DNA of 64,000 bases from Azadirachta indica (GCA_022749755.1 CM040444.1:13292274-13356273); one strand, 5' to 3'. Positions 11,847-23,761 are shown, numbered from the stretch's first letter. A program made the numbers and translations. Notes: generated by a model from the letters alone, not told the origin.

Positions 11847-12410
11847 CTATTGGTAATGAATGACAGTAACATTATACTCAACAATGGCGTCGCCATTTTT
11901 TTCATTCACGGAATAAGTCTTAAGCTGAGCAAATCCTCTCGCCATCCTAAACTTCCCCCTGCCGCCGACCACCGCCAGCTCCCGTTCCGTCTCCAACACC
12001 GGATTCCTCGAAAACAAACTGATCGAGCTTCCATTAAACTCCCCCTTCGTAAAACCAAAGTCAAAGTAAGCCACCAGGGTCAGCAAGTCTTGGCCTGCTG
12101 ACACGTAGAGCCCGCGAGCGTTGCCGATGGTCTCAGAGGTTATCTCAGGGCCTACGGTGAGCGGGTCGTCGATGGCAAACAAGCTGCCGAAAGGAGCCGG
12201 AGAGCTGCCGTCGTCAGTGATGTTGGGTTTGGCTACGAGAACAGCAGTAGGGTTTTTGCCACTGAGGGTATCGTGGAAGAAAAAGTGGAGGTTGGTAACC
12301 TGCTCTTTCATGGGGGAAATCGGCACCGTTTCTGAATAGTACTGGCCGTGAACGGCTGCAACGGAGGCGTAGACGGTGATAATCAAAGCGGAGATTAACC
12401 TTGCTTCCAT
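11847..12410 (-). CDS. Dirigent protein 3 (secreted)
   Basis: Single-exon, 187 codons plus stop. Signal peptide MEARLISALIITVYASVAAV. Motifs: LHFFFHDTLSGKNPTAVLVA (about 42-61), PFGSLFAIDDPLTVGPE, IGNARGLYVSAGQD, FTKGEFNGSSISLFSRNPV, AVVGGRGKFRMARGFA and a C-terminal VEYNVTVIHYQ. NIT, NGS and NVT sequons. It is the best match to the dirigent consensus of the three, and its motif wording (NGSSIS, GRGKFR) is the one kept in the two dirigent pseudogenes at 33.0 and 58.5 kb, so those fossils probably derive from a dirigent 3-like gene. Confidence 0.95.
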   Translation of the reverse strand: MEARLISALIITVYASVAAVHGQYYSETVPISPMKEQVTNLHFFFHDTLSGKNPTAVLVAKPNITDDGSSPAPFGSLFAIDDPLTVGPEITSETIGNARGLYVSAGQDLLTLVAYFDFGFTKGEFNGSSISLFSRNPVLETERELAVVGGRGKFRMARGFAQLKTYSVNEKNGDAIVEYNVTVIHYQ

Positions 12411-12466
12411 TTTTTTGTCTGAAAATTAACCTATGAATAATTGTTTACACTGTCTTAATTTGCTTG

Positions 12467-12474
12467 TATTTATA
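12467..12474 (-). promoter_or_regulatory. Candidate TATA box of dirigent 3
   Basis: Minus-strand TATAAATA about 60 bp upstream of the ATG, at a spacing like that of dirigent 2. Confidence 0.5.
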
Positions 12475-12608
12475 TTTAAATTTGATGGTGGATGATTCGA
12501 TTACGTCGAATCTTTTAACAATAATACGTTACTTTCCGTTTTGGATTGATGAGAGGAGTGGCTAGAATTAATGCAGGCATATTTGTTAGTTTTTTTTCTT
12601 CCATTTTG

Positions 12609-12835
12609 GTGGCACATTATTTGTTAGGTTATTAGTGTTTAATTTAGTGTACATGAATTTTTATTTTTTAATTAAATATTACTAAATATGCTAATTGATT
12701 TTTGGTACATTATTTCCATAATTCTAATAAGATTTTTGGTACATTATTTGTTAGGTTATTAGTGTTTAATTGAGTGTACGTGAATTTTTATTTTTTAATT
12801 AAATATTACTAAATATGCTAATTGATTTTTAATCT
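12609..12835. repeat. Direct tandem duplication, 127-bp period
   Basis: A block of about 95 bp beginning ACATTATTTGTTAGG at 12,614 recurs almost unchanged at 12,741, with only a few differences (for example ACATG versus ACGTG). The high identity suggests a recent event in the dirigent 3 upstream region. Confidence 0.85.
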
Positions 12836-13341
12836 TAATATAAGGGAGAGAGTTAAAAGCCTAATTACGTCCAACGCATAATCTCATCCAATGTCCTAAA
12901 TTGTTCATATTAGCTATTTCGTTTAAACAATAAGATTAATTACATTATACATTGTTCGCGAATGTGAAATTAGGCTATGTTATATATAAGCACTCTTAAT
13001 GATTCTAATTTAAGGTTCTTCGAAAATTCAAATACAATTGTATAATAATTTGTTCAAAACAGATAATATTTATATAATTGTCGGGCGCACAGTTACATTA
13101 ATTACTATAAAGTTGGCTTGCCATCCAATGTGTGAATGCTTTTATTTGGTGATTAAAAATATTAATTTATCATGGTTTTCTTTCTTTTTAAATTTTTTTG
13201 TTTTGTAAAATACTTTTAAACTAAGAGGGTTTTTTAAGGCTTGTTAAAAAGTATTCCTCGAGACATCCTTGGTGATACGAGAGAAATTAATTACGTTGAT
13301 TGTGACTTAAAATATATCTTTAAACATGCATCTATTTTAAT

Positions 13342-13834
13342 TGAGAAATAACAGAAAATACCCCATTTCATAATCAAAATTTAAAAATACTTAACTTATA
13401 TAATTTCATTTAAAAATGTCCAAATTTGCTTATATCGGACAAAAATACTCTTACTATTACTTTGATTAACACATAAGTATGGTTGTTCAGTAAGGTAAAA
13501 TTTTATCTTACTCGAAACTAACCGTAACAACTTTAAATTAGCATTTTCGAGTTATTGTATTACCACAAAAATAACACTTTCAAGTTATTATAATAATTTG
13601 AAACCAGCATTTTTGAGTTATTATATCATTATAAAAATAACACTTTCGAATTATTATATTATCGCGAAAGTAATATTTTAGAATTATTGTATCAATTCGA
13701 AAGTGTTTTATAAATTTTGATGGAACAACATTTTATTTCTAAAGTGTATAAAATGAGCATTTTTAAATGAATTTTTTTGAGAAAGTATATTTTTGAATTT
13801 CGTCATCAAAATTGGGTATTTTCGGTTAATTGCC
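13342..13834. mobile_element. MITE with about 85-bp terminal inverted repeats, 493 bp
   Basis: The left end (bases 13,342-13,422) is the reverse complement of the right end (13,756-13,834); shared core GAAAATACCC and CATTTAAAAATG blocks. It is flanked by an 8-bp direct repeat ATTTTAAT (13,334-13,341 and 13,835-13,842), as expected for hAT-type target duplication, though that word is common in AT-rich DNA. The interior has degenerate copies of a motif around CGA(G/A)TTATT. No coding sequence. Confidence 0.75.
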
Positions 13835-14079
13835 ATTTTAATCTAATTCTTTAGGTGAGAAATGTATTGTCTAATATGTATATACTATGAGCCACACAAT
13901 CACCAATGAAAATGGCTTTTCTAAAATTATAATTTGGCAATACAAGATAATTTTTCCAAAAGTTATACTACTTGACCATCATCTAATCGATTGAAATGGA
14001 AATCACATGCAAAGTGGTCTTCTCTGGCCAATACAAATTGTAGAACTTCATGGCGATTATTATAAATTAAGCTGATCAG

Positions 14080-16230
14080 TTAGGGCTTGAATGAAGGAGG
14101 CTTCCTAATCAAAGTAGCTTGTTCAAAGCCATAGGCAATTTCAATAAGCTTTGGCTCTGTACCCTGCAGTCCTCCAAAACAAATGCCGAAGGGAACCCCT
14201 TCACCTTCAAATCCAGCAGGAACACTGATTCCTGGGAATCCGCCAATTGCAAGAACAGGTGCAACATCTGATCGGGGAGTCACCAAAGCATCAAGCTTGT
14301 TTTCAGTCATCAGCTTCTCAAACCCATCTCTTGAAAGCTTTGCTAGATTCAATAATGCTGCCTTCTCTCTGTTGCCAATTCCATTTGTTGTTTCAGCTAG
14401 CAAGAAGATGTCTTGGCCAAATTCATCAATCTTTTCCTGCATGATCAATCAAGAAGTTAATGAGTATTGTCGAGGCAAAGGATAGAACTATGTGATCTGT
14501 AAATGGTAGTCATGCTCATATTCATATATAGACTTACAATATCTGAGAATTTCTCGTTGAAGGCTATAACTTCTGCCAGAGATCGCACCGGGGAAGCCAC
14601 AAGCTCTTTGAGATATGCATTCAAGGCCAGCTTAAACTCAGCTACTAATGCTATTGCCTCTCCACTCACAGTGGAATTTAAGATCACATCGATGTTGGCT
14701 ATTTCAAGATGGTCCACTAAAACTGCACCTTCATGTCTAGATTGAAAAAGGAAGAAAATTGAGTTAATCAACCCTATTCGGGCTGATCCAATAACTCATT
14801 GCTATTGCAATAAGGATCTTTTAATGCTAAGTTGAAAAAAAATTGAATTATTCCGGATTTGAGACCCATTGAAACTAGTATTTGAGGTATGTATAGTACC
14901 TGAGTGTTCTTAGATGGTAATCAAAAGATTGAGCGAGAGGAGATCCCTTGGCAAAATTGAAGAATGGGTTCCTCACTATTCCCAGTCTCTTCCCTTTGAG
15001 CCCATATGGGTTCAGAAATTGTTTGTAGCCACCATATGGAATGTATTTTGATGCTGCTCTGGTTGCCGGGTCATTGTAATCAAAGCCTGCGATGGCATCA
15101 AGAACATAAACGGCATCCGCCACAGTCCTGCATATAGGCCTGAGCAAAGAAGTCCTTTGTCGATTAATCCATGGCACTAGGTTCTGAATAATATTAAACT
15201 TTGATGTAAGTTTAAGATCACAAACCCGATGGTATCCTGTCTTGGAGATACAGGGATGACTCCGGCTCGGCTGGTGAGACCAACGGTTGGTTTGATTCCC
15301 ACTACAGAGTTAGCGCTGGAAGGACATAGGATTGAACCATCAGTTTCAGTTCCCATTGCCACAGCAACCATGTTTGCTGCCACTGATATTGCTGACCCAC
15401 TGCTTGACCCACAAGGATCTGCTGATAGAACATAAGGATTCTGTACACAGTATCAGAACATTCTGAATATCAGTTTATGCCAAACCTTTTCAACACTTGT
15501 TTTCAGATGTTTAAGTAGGAAAATATAATGCGCTTATGTAGATGGATTATTAATTGTTAAGAGCCCAATAAAAATGAATTTCACTGGGGAGTTGAATCCC
15601 TACTAAGCATGAAGTGGCTCAGGCTGCGCCACTGAATGTGCATAGCTTGTTTAATTTTCAAGGGCGTAATAAACTTCAACTCACCTTTCCTTGGCCACCT
15701 CTAGCACTGAAACCATTGGGTGCGTGTAAGGATCTAAAAGCAGCCCACTCACTCAAACTAGCCTTTCCCAAAATAATGGCACCAGCTTTCTTCAACTTCA
15801 TCACCACACCAGCATCTCGGGGAACAACTGAGGGGAACAGCGCAAACGAACCTGCTGTGGTGTTCAGCTTGTCCTTGGTTGCAATATTATCTTTCAGAAG
15901 AATAGGAATACCATGCAAACTAACCAGTGAACCTGGTTCCTTAACCTTACGCTCTTTGTCAGCTTTATCAGCTTGGTATAGAGCATCTGGGTTAATCTCT
16001 ATAACCCCGTTAAGGACAGGATTGAGTCTGCGGATTTCTCTGATATAAAATTCAACTAATTGCCTTGATGTAAGCTGGTTTTGCTTGAAAGCAAGCTGGA
16101 GGTCCTTGATAGTTGCTTCTCTTATTGAGAAAGCATGACTGGAGATGGTGTGAGTTGATATGGCTAGAAGAAATGTCAGAAGCAGTGATGAAAAGAGAGA
16201 AAAGATCAATGAGGTGGTATTAGTAGCCAT
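14080..16230 (-). CDS. Amidase-signature protein A (five exons, intact)
   Basis: Amidase signature (AS) hydrolase of the plant secreted/putative amidase group; AS enzymes hydrolyse carboxamides with a Ser-cisSer-Lys triad. Exons: 16230-15685, 15440-15226, 15139-14900, 14736-14538 and 14436-14080, all with GT/AG borders and consistent phases (0,2,2,0), giving 518 residues without a stop. N-terminal hydrophobic leader (1-33). Triad: Lys113 in ILLKDNIATKD, Ser194 in CGSSSGS and Ser218 in TETDGSILCP; the 24-residue Ser-Ser spacing equals that of known AS enzymes. GPICRTVADAVYVLDAI spans the exon 2/3 junction, and AIGGFPGISVPAGF is near the C-terminus. Usual length for the family. First of eight tandem copies. 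It is not GatA (no organellar context, and it has a leader). Substrate unknown. Confidence 0.92.
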
Positions 16231-16951
16231 AGCTACGCTGTGATGTAGAAAATATACTTCTCAGCTATAGACTTCGGTTGGATGAGATGAAAAATGCTCA
16301 GGGTATATATAGATAGCAAAAACAGATTATATTAATTATAAAATGAATATATATATTACTCACTGTATTATATCATTGGGATGATTCTGTAAAAATATGT
16401 ACTTAGTGATGATGCAATGTTAAGGTCAGCTTGAAGAAGAGTAAAAACTAGATCCTAGGATTAGCATAACAAATTATCTTAAATTAATGCAAAAGGAAGG
16501 AATATTCAGAAAGCAGCTATTTTGGATGCATATAGTGTGACCAGTTCAAGGCCTTTGCCGTCCATTTCTAGTAACTTTGTTAAAATGGGTATTCTATTTC
16601 CAGCAGATTCTTTTAGATCAAAAGATCATACATAATTGGCTCTTCATATCTGTCATGTACATGGTCCTTAGCCAAATGTTAACGCATCATGTACTTTGCA
16701 GGAAAAATAGATAAACAACCAGCCTGATTTATGCTCTACCATCGAACCCACACCTTGCAACTCTATTACGAACTATCAATGACCCACTCGTACACTTAAT
16801 GAAGATCCTTTTGGAAGTATACTGAGCTTCAAAAGAGTACAATTAGAGAATCTGTCTTGCGTACCAAATTGCATGCTATGGAAAATGTTCTGTTCTCTTC
16901 CTTTATTGCAGTCCATGCAGGAGAGATACAAGGCAGAAACTTATTCTAATC
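16231..16951. other. Spacer between amidases A and B
   Basis: Short 720-bp intergenic stretch containing the amidase A upstream region and the amidase B 3' flank. No gene or repeat seen apart from the TATA candidate. Confidence 0.6.
16304..16311 (-). promoter_or_regulatory. Candidate TATA box of amidase A
   Basis: TATATATA about 75 bp upstream of the amidase A ATG. The next 640 bp up to the amidase B stop show nothing else recognisable. Confidence 0.45.
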
Positions 16952-19260
16952 CTAATAAAGCCTGCAGTAGCGATCTATCATGCTTATTGCAAATCTTTGA
17001 GGCTTTGAATGAAGCCTCCGAATTTTTGTAGCCTGATCAAAGCTATATGCAATCTCTTTTAGCTTTGGCTGTGTGCCCTTTAATCCTCCAAAGTAAATAC
17101 CAAAAGGCTCACCCTTACTATCATATCCAGCCGGCACACTGATTCCGGGGAAGCCACCAATTGCAAGAACGTGAGAAATATCAAAACCAGGAGTCACCAA
17201 TGCATCTAGCATTTTCTCAAACATCAACTTCTCAAATCCATCTTTTGAAAGTTTTGTTAAATTTTGCAGTGCCATTTCTACATCATAGTCAATTCCGCGA
17301 GTGGCTTGAGCCATTTCAAAAACAGATTGGCCATATTCCTTGAGCATTTCCTGCATAAACAATTCATATGTTATGATCAAGTATGAACTTCATTCCTCAT
17401 ACTTATATATCAAGTAAATAAAGAATATGCTAATGTACTTACCAGTTTCGAGAATTTCTTGTTGAATGCTATAACATCGGCTAAGGATCTAACTGGTGAA
17501 GCCACTAGTTCCTTAAGGTATGTATTCAAGGCCAATTTGAACTCAGCTGCCAATGCTGCCAATGTTTCACCACTTGCAATTGCGTTCAAGAAAACATCAA
17601 GTTTGTCTATTTTCAGATTGTCAACCAAAACTGCACCCTGTTGTCTTAATTCAAACAAAAAGTCATTACATGTTATGATTATTGTGCTGAGACCAGATAG
17701 TCTGAATGGCAATTAGTTGATCAAACCATGCTATATTGCTACCTTAGTGTCTGGATATGGTTTTCAAAACCTTTGGTAACTTCAGAACAGGTAGCAAAAC
17801 TAGAGACTAGCTTCCTTACAATTCCCAATTTTTTTCCCTGGAGTCCATCAAGCTTTAGAAATTGTTTGTAGCCGCCAAATGGAATATATTTTGATGCTTC
17901 TCTGGTTGCTTCATCATTATCATCAAAACCTACAATGGCATCAAGAACATAAACAGCATCTGCTACTGTCCTGCAAATTGGCCTGTATAAATCCAACATG
18001 GCAGGAATTCTATGTCAATTAGTACAGGAAGGAATTGCATTCTATTGAAAGTTTGCATAAGTTTTGGCTCGTATAACAGATAACAAAACAAAATTCATGG
18101 AAATTTACAGGTGATCCTAAGACCAGACATTGTGAAACTGATCTTCCCTTTGCACTTTTTCAACAGATATAAAATTGCTCTGTTTCACTACAGAAGAGGA
18201 GTGAATTCTACACTCTTGAACAATAAAATGGTTATAGGGCTACAATTTTCGCATTCAACTTTAGCAGAATTTCAAGTACTCTGTACTGTTGATTAGTATT
18301 GCAGTCTCTCAAATACTGAAAATAATTTTAGATCATCCTGCAGATATTTCTAACATCTCTTACCCAACAGTGTCTTGTCTAGGGGAGACTGGGATGACGC
18401 CATCTGGGCTGGTGAGACCAACAGTTGGTTTGATTCCCACAACAGAGTTAGAACCAGATGGGCATAAAATGGAGCCATCAGTCTCAGTCCCAAGTGACAC
18501 TGTTGCCATATTTGCTGCTACTGATATAGCTGATCCACTACTTGACCCACAAGGATCTGCTGACAAAACATAAGGATTCTGCATGCAAATTAAGAACAGG
18601 GGAAACAATTTGGCGATTAATTCAAAAATATATACAAATTAAAACACGTTTATAGTGCTTTGTTTCTCAAAATTTTCCTTTCGAATATGATCCTCCACTT
18701 ACCTTCCCTTGACCACTTCTAGCACACCAACCGTTGGGCGCATCAAATGATCTAAAATGAGCCCACTCACTCATGCTAGCTTTTCCCAGAATGATAGCCC
18801 CAGCTTGAATCAACTTGGTAACTACAAATGCATCCCGAGCCACAACTGAGCCTAGCAACGCAAATGACCCAGCAGTTGTGTTCATTTTATCTTTGGTTGC
18901 TATATTTTCTTTCAGCAATATTGGAATACCATGCAAATCAAGCTTCGACATTGCTGCTTTAGCTTTACGCTCTCGGTCAGCCTTATCAGCTTGGTTTATC
19001 GCTTCGGGATTTACCTCTATCACTCCTCTGAGGACTGGGTTGAGTCTGTGAATTTCTCCAAGGTAGAACTCAACAAGCTGCCTTGATGTGAGTCGGTTTT
19101 GCTTGAAAGCCTGTTGGATTTCTTTTACAGTTGCTTCTTTTACTGAGAATGAATAAGCATGGCTGCCTGTGACCAGTAACCCGGAGGAGAATACAGCTAA
19201 GAATATTAAAAGCAGTAATGAGAAGAGAGAAATGCCCTGCGGTGAAGAATTGGTAGCCAT
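16952..19260 (-). CDS. Amidase-signature protein B (five exons, intact)
   Basis: Exons: 19260-18703, 18578-18364, 17982-17743, 17644-17443 and 17350-16952; all GT/AG, spliced length 537 residues. The ATG at 19260 (MATNSSPQGISLF) is chosen because it aligns with the starts of A and F; the frame stays open 26 codons further upstream but without family similarity. Leader at 1-36. Triad: Lys117 (ILLKENIATKD), Ser198 (CGSSSGS) and Ser222 (TETDGSILCP). Exon 4 is one codon longer than in its paralogues (AALAAEF). The C-terminus is about 14 residues longer than in A and F and ends in RYCRLY, so the original stop appears lost with read-on into 3' flank. Function as for A: amide hydrolase of unknown substrate, probably secreted. 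Confidence 0.92.
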
Positions 19261-19407
19261 AGTCAGTAGTCCTTTGAATTTTGATATCAAAATCAAAATC
19301 GCGTGAATACCAACTCTACACTCAATGTATCTCATCATATTTATTTTAATCTCCCCTTAAACACGTTATTAAGAGAGTCCACTTCGTGCGTTATTTCAAT
19401 TAGAAAA

Positions 19408-20505
19408 GGGAAAAATGCCCTGAACCCCCCTAGGGTTTGACGTAATTACTCAGTTCCCCCTGGTACGTAAAAAATACTCTGAACATGTCACTGTTACCTC
19501 CGTCCAAGTTAAAAAAGTTGTCTTTAAGAGTAAAAACGTACTTTGTCATTTAAAAAAATTGAAAATAAAGTGATAGTGACCTTTTAAATACAAATTCCAA
19601 AGCCAAGATGATGATGATCAAATAAAAAATGATTTAAAATTAAAAAATTAAAAAATAAAAAATAAAATATTTATCCTAAATAATTTAAAATAAAAAATAG
19701 ATAAACCTAAAATATAAAAATGAATATGTATAAAAAAATAAATTGTACAAATTTGTTTATATGTCTATGTAAATTTAAAATTATATTATCTTAAATATAA
19801 ATTATAAAAATAAAAACCCTAAAATTATATTATCTTAGAGAAATTAATCAAATTGTACAGCAATTGAAAATAAAAAATCACAAAATATGTCAACAGAATA
19901 TTAATTAATTCTAATAAGGGACAAAAATGGAGATTTAAAATGAGACAATATTTGATTTTTATTTATTTCATTCCTTATTGATTTGGCACTTTCAATCTCT
20001 ACATAGATTTGTTTGTTTTATTATACAAATTTTCTAAACCAGAAAAAAATTGAAAAAAATGGTTATTAATTTCGTATTGATTAATGTTTATTTAAAATAT
20101 AATATTATAAAATTTAAATTATTTTATTAACAAGTTTAGGAAGATATTTGATAGTTTTTATATATATTAATAAAATATATTAATAAAGTATATATTAATA
20201 TATTAATAATTAATGAAAAAGTAGAAAAAGTAGACCCTAAGACATATATATATATATATATCATTAAACCTTAAGATATTATATATATTATTATATTAAA
20301 TTACTATTTGTGGGACCTAGATAATTTGTACAAAATCTGTATTATGACCCCATTGTCTGCCACAAAGGATATTAGGGTAATCGTAGTCAAAAGTTGCTTT
20401 TTTAACTTGAATGGAAGTAACAGCAGTAGTGTACAAAGCATTTTCAAAACATTGGGGAGAACTGGATAATTACCTCAAACCCTAGGGCGTCCAGGGCATT
20501 TTCCC
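19408..20505. mobile_element. Mutator-like MITE with about 110-bp terminal inverted repeats, 1,098 bp
   Basis: The left end GGGAAAAATGCCCTGAACCC (19,408) is matched by the reverse complement of the right end, GGGAAAATGCCCTGGACGCC (20,505 inward). Similarity continues about 110 bp through CCTAGGGTTTGA, GTAATTA, CTGTTAC and CAAGTTAAAAAAG. Long GGG-starting inverted repeats and an AT-rich core without coding frame fit a non-autonomous Mutator-like element; a 9-bp target duplication was not found. Confidence 0.75.
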
Positions 20506-20952
20506 ATCCATGATTGTCTGTAAATATTTGAGGGATCACTCTTAAGTGTTCCTTTGTGACGCATGGTACGAGAAGGATCCGTAAGTGTGACTGGCTTAGA
20601 CCCAGTCATGAAAAGCTATGGCTCCAAGTCCTGACAAATTAAGTGTCTGACCTTTTCGGGTAGTGAAACTTTTTCCACCAATTTGGAAGCATGTAGAATA
20701 TGGGTGAGAAAAATGGATTTTACACATAAGTAATATACGACTTCGAATTGCCATATACAATTTCCCTAAGGCCACTTGAATTCTTTGACTTAATTAGTCA
20801 AATCAATGTCTCAGAATTGATAACAACTAGTATATTATCAGCATCCATAAACAAAAATACCGTTGAATTAACAATGCGGAGCAACTTTTTTTCTGTTTTC
20901 GTTTTATTGATTGACATTACAGGGCGTGTATTCTACATTGACATGTAAACCA
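20506..20952. other. Spacer 3' of amidase C
   Basis: About 450 bp with no recognisable gene. A short open frame at 20,748-20,948 (+) has no domain. Confidence 0.5.
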
Positions 20953-23451
20953 TCACATACTTAAGCGCAAATTTTCTTTTGTCAATCCAAATGATTTGAA
21001 GAAAGGAGGCCTCCTTATCAAAGTAGCTTGTTCAAATGCATATGCAACTTCAATTAGCTTGGGTTCGGTACCTTTTAATCCCCCAAAACATATGCCGAAG
21101 GGCATACTGTTGCTATCGTATCCTGCTGGGACTGTAATTCCTGGGTAGCCACCAATTGCTAGTACAGAAATGGCACGAGTACCTGGTGTGACAATTGCAT
21201 CCAGTTCATTTTCTTTCATCACTTTCTCGAATCCTTCTCGTGACAGCTTTTCCATTAGCTCAACTGCCTTCCTCTCTTTCTCTCCAAATCCACTTGTCTT
21301 CTCCGAAGATACAAAAGTGTGCTGCCCATACTCTTCAAGCTTCTCCTGCATTGAACAAATCAGAAAGAGGACAATTTATTGAACTATTCAACAATTGAGA
21401 AATAAATAGCCAACTGATGAGCTAAGTAACCCCACTCCATTAATTAGAGAATCACATGCTTACCAGATCGGCATTATTTTTATTGAAGGTAATAACATCA
21501 GCAAGAGACCTCACAGGAGAAGAAATAAGTTCATCCAGGTACTCATTTACACCAATCTTGAACCCAGCCAGCATCGCTGTCAGTTCGCCACTTTTACCAG
21601 GATTAGAAATCAAATCAACATTTGCTATTTCTAGATTGTCCACTATAGTTGCACCCCTTCGTCTAGAAATTTAACAGAACAAAATATATTAGGGCTATCT
21701 TCAAAGCAATTAAACCATTTTAGCCTGTGCGAAGTAGTAAATTTGCTATCCTTTTTTTTTTTTATCTTCATACCTTAATGTGCGAAGATGATGCTCAAAA
21801 GTTGTAATGACAATAGATCCATTTAGAGAGTCCGAAAAGAGATTTCTGACAACCCCTAATCTCTTCCCTTTAAGTCCACCTTGGTTGAGGAATTGCTTAT
21901 AGCCTTCCACAGGAATGAACTTGGCTGCTTCACTTGTTGCTTCGTAATCTCTTGGGTCAAAGCCCACAATCACATCAAGCAAATAAACTGCATCAGATAC
22001 CGTCCTGCTTAAGGTTCTGTGATTTCATCATGAAGGGAATTTATAAGTTCTCAATATAATTCTAGTAGATGAAAGAAGATGTGTGAATGTGACCTTAAGT
22101 TCATTAAAAGACATATTAAGTAATTTGTTTAACAAGATTAACTCTTGAGAGGCCTTCTGTCCATGCATATAAAACCTCACCCAATGGTGTCGTGCTGAGC
22201 CAAGACTGGAATAACACCAGCTCTGCTAGTGAGTCCAACAGTTGGTTTGAACCCAACAACAGAGTTATGATCAGCAGGGCAGAGGATAGAGCCATGAGTC
22301 TCACTCCCAAGCGAAACTACCACCATATTTGCTGCAACAGAAATAGCTGATCCACTGCTTGACCCACACGGATCCCCTGATGGAAGGTAAGGATTCTGCA
22401 TGTTATCCATATGCAAAAAAATCTGGTCAGTTAGAGCAAACTAATTCCTTTTCATCCAATATAAGTTTAAGGTACATTTTTCCTAGAAGAGCAGTTTCTG
22501 ATTTACAATATTGAGCGTCAAATGCAATATATAAAACTTGACACACCCACTATGTCAGAGGACCAGCCTTTGAATATTCTCAAACTCGCCCAATTTCCAG
22601 TACCAGACAATTTAATGTGCTATGATTCACTAGAAATGTCTAAATTGGCGAGTCAGATACTTGAGTACACAACAGAATCCTTTTGCGTTTGCCTGAACAA
22701 GTGGTATAAAATCACAAAGATGCTATGCAATAGTGTCAAGAAACTTACAAATATTATGACTTTCGTGAACTAGAACCAAAGGAAATAGACCCTCCACTGT
22801 AGTTAACTATATATGTCTGGTAGTTATATTCATAAATGCCCCATGTCCTAGGAAAAGACAACTAAAACTAAATACATAATAGTAATAATAATATTGAGAA
22901 GAAGGATAGAGACAGCGGACCTGGGCTTGTCCGGCTCTAGCACACCAGCCGTTTGGAATTTTTCCCAGAGCCCGAAACGAATACCATTCCGTCAGACTAG
23001 TCTTTCCCAATATCACCGCCCCAGCATTTCTCAGCTTCTCCACCACCTTCGCATCACGAGGCACCACTGATCCCAGCAACGCATGAGATCCGGCGGTGGT
23101 GTTCAACTTATCCTTGGTGGCTATCGTATCCTTTAGCAACACCGGAATGCCATGCAAATCTCCCAAGAATCTACGGCCCTGAGTGCTCTCCCTCTCCAAA
23201 TCAGCCTTCTCCGCTTGACTTTTCGCATCTGGGTTCACTTCTATGACGCTGCGGAGCTGAGGATTCAAGGTTTCGATCTGGGTTAAGTAGAATTCCACCA
23301 GCTGCTTTGATGTCAGCTTGTTTTGAGCAAACGCTGTTTGAATTTCCCTGATTGTTGCTTCTATGATAGTGAATTCGTGGCCGTTGATTGGGATGAACAG
23401 TACAACGATGGTGATTAAGAATGAAACAGAAATTGTTCCATTGATCGCCAT
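20953..23451 (-). CDS. Amidase-signature protein C (five exons, divergent active-site loop)
   Basis: Exons: 23451-22921, 22395-22181, 22016-21774, 21662-21464 and 21345-20953, spliced to 526 residues. Leader at 1-24. Triad kept: Lys107 (VLLKDTIATKD), Ser189 (CGSSSGS) and Ser213. The residue before the Gly-Ser nucleophile is changed: TETHGSILCP instead of TETDGS. The conserved GPICRTVADAV at the exon 2/3 junction reads GTLSRTVSDAV. The exon 1 donor is a poor CAG|GTCCGC, and exon 1 ends AGQAQ instead of SGQGK. It is the most divergent intact copy, so probably the oldest duplicate, and perhaps has a different substrate range (inference). No clear TATA box close to its ATG. Confidence 0.87.
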
Positions 23452-23761
23452 TACTGCTTCCTCTTGTTTTTGGTCAACGAAATTGCATTGGAACTAGTTA
23501 CAGAATGCGCTCTTGATAATATAAATCTGTAAACATTATTATATAATTATAATTTTTTTATAATACAACGTTTGCTTTTACTAAACTGAAAAGAAAACAG
23601 CCATACTACGTCAATGAGATGTGCTCACCTTTTGCTGCATTGAATTAAATATGAAAATCCAGATGTTACATCATAATTCATACATGGCCGATTCATGCTA
23701 CTTATTATGCAGCTCAAGGAGCATAAATCTTGCCATTCCTACTATAAAGATTTCCATTGCT
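23452..23761. other. Short spacer between amidase C and pseudogene D
   Basis: Upstream region of amidase C and 3' flank of pseudogene D. The 3' flank includes a sentence of sequence (CTCACCTTTTGCTGCATTGAATTA) shared in altered form by the flanks of copies E, F and H, so the duplication unit includes the downstream region. Confidence 0.5.

Noticed and set aside
13342..13834. microRNA precursor
   Set aside because: Arms are far too long and imperfect for a plant miRNA hairpin, and the flanking direct repeat indicates a transposed element.
16952..19260. Amidases as organellar GatA (glutamyl-tRNA amidotransferase subunit A)
   Set aside because: The copies have hydrophobic secretory-type leaders, the plant secreted-amidase wording (TETDGSILCP, GPICRTVADAVYVLDAI) and are multi-copy; GatA is normally single-copy and organelle-targeted.
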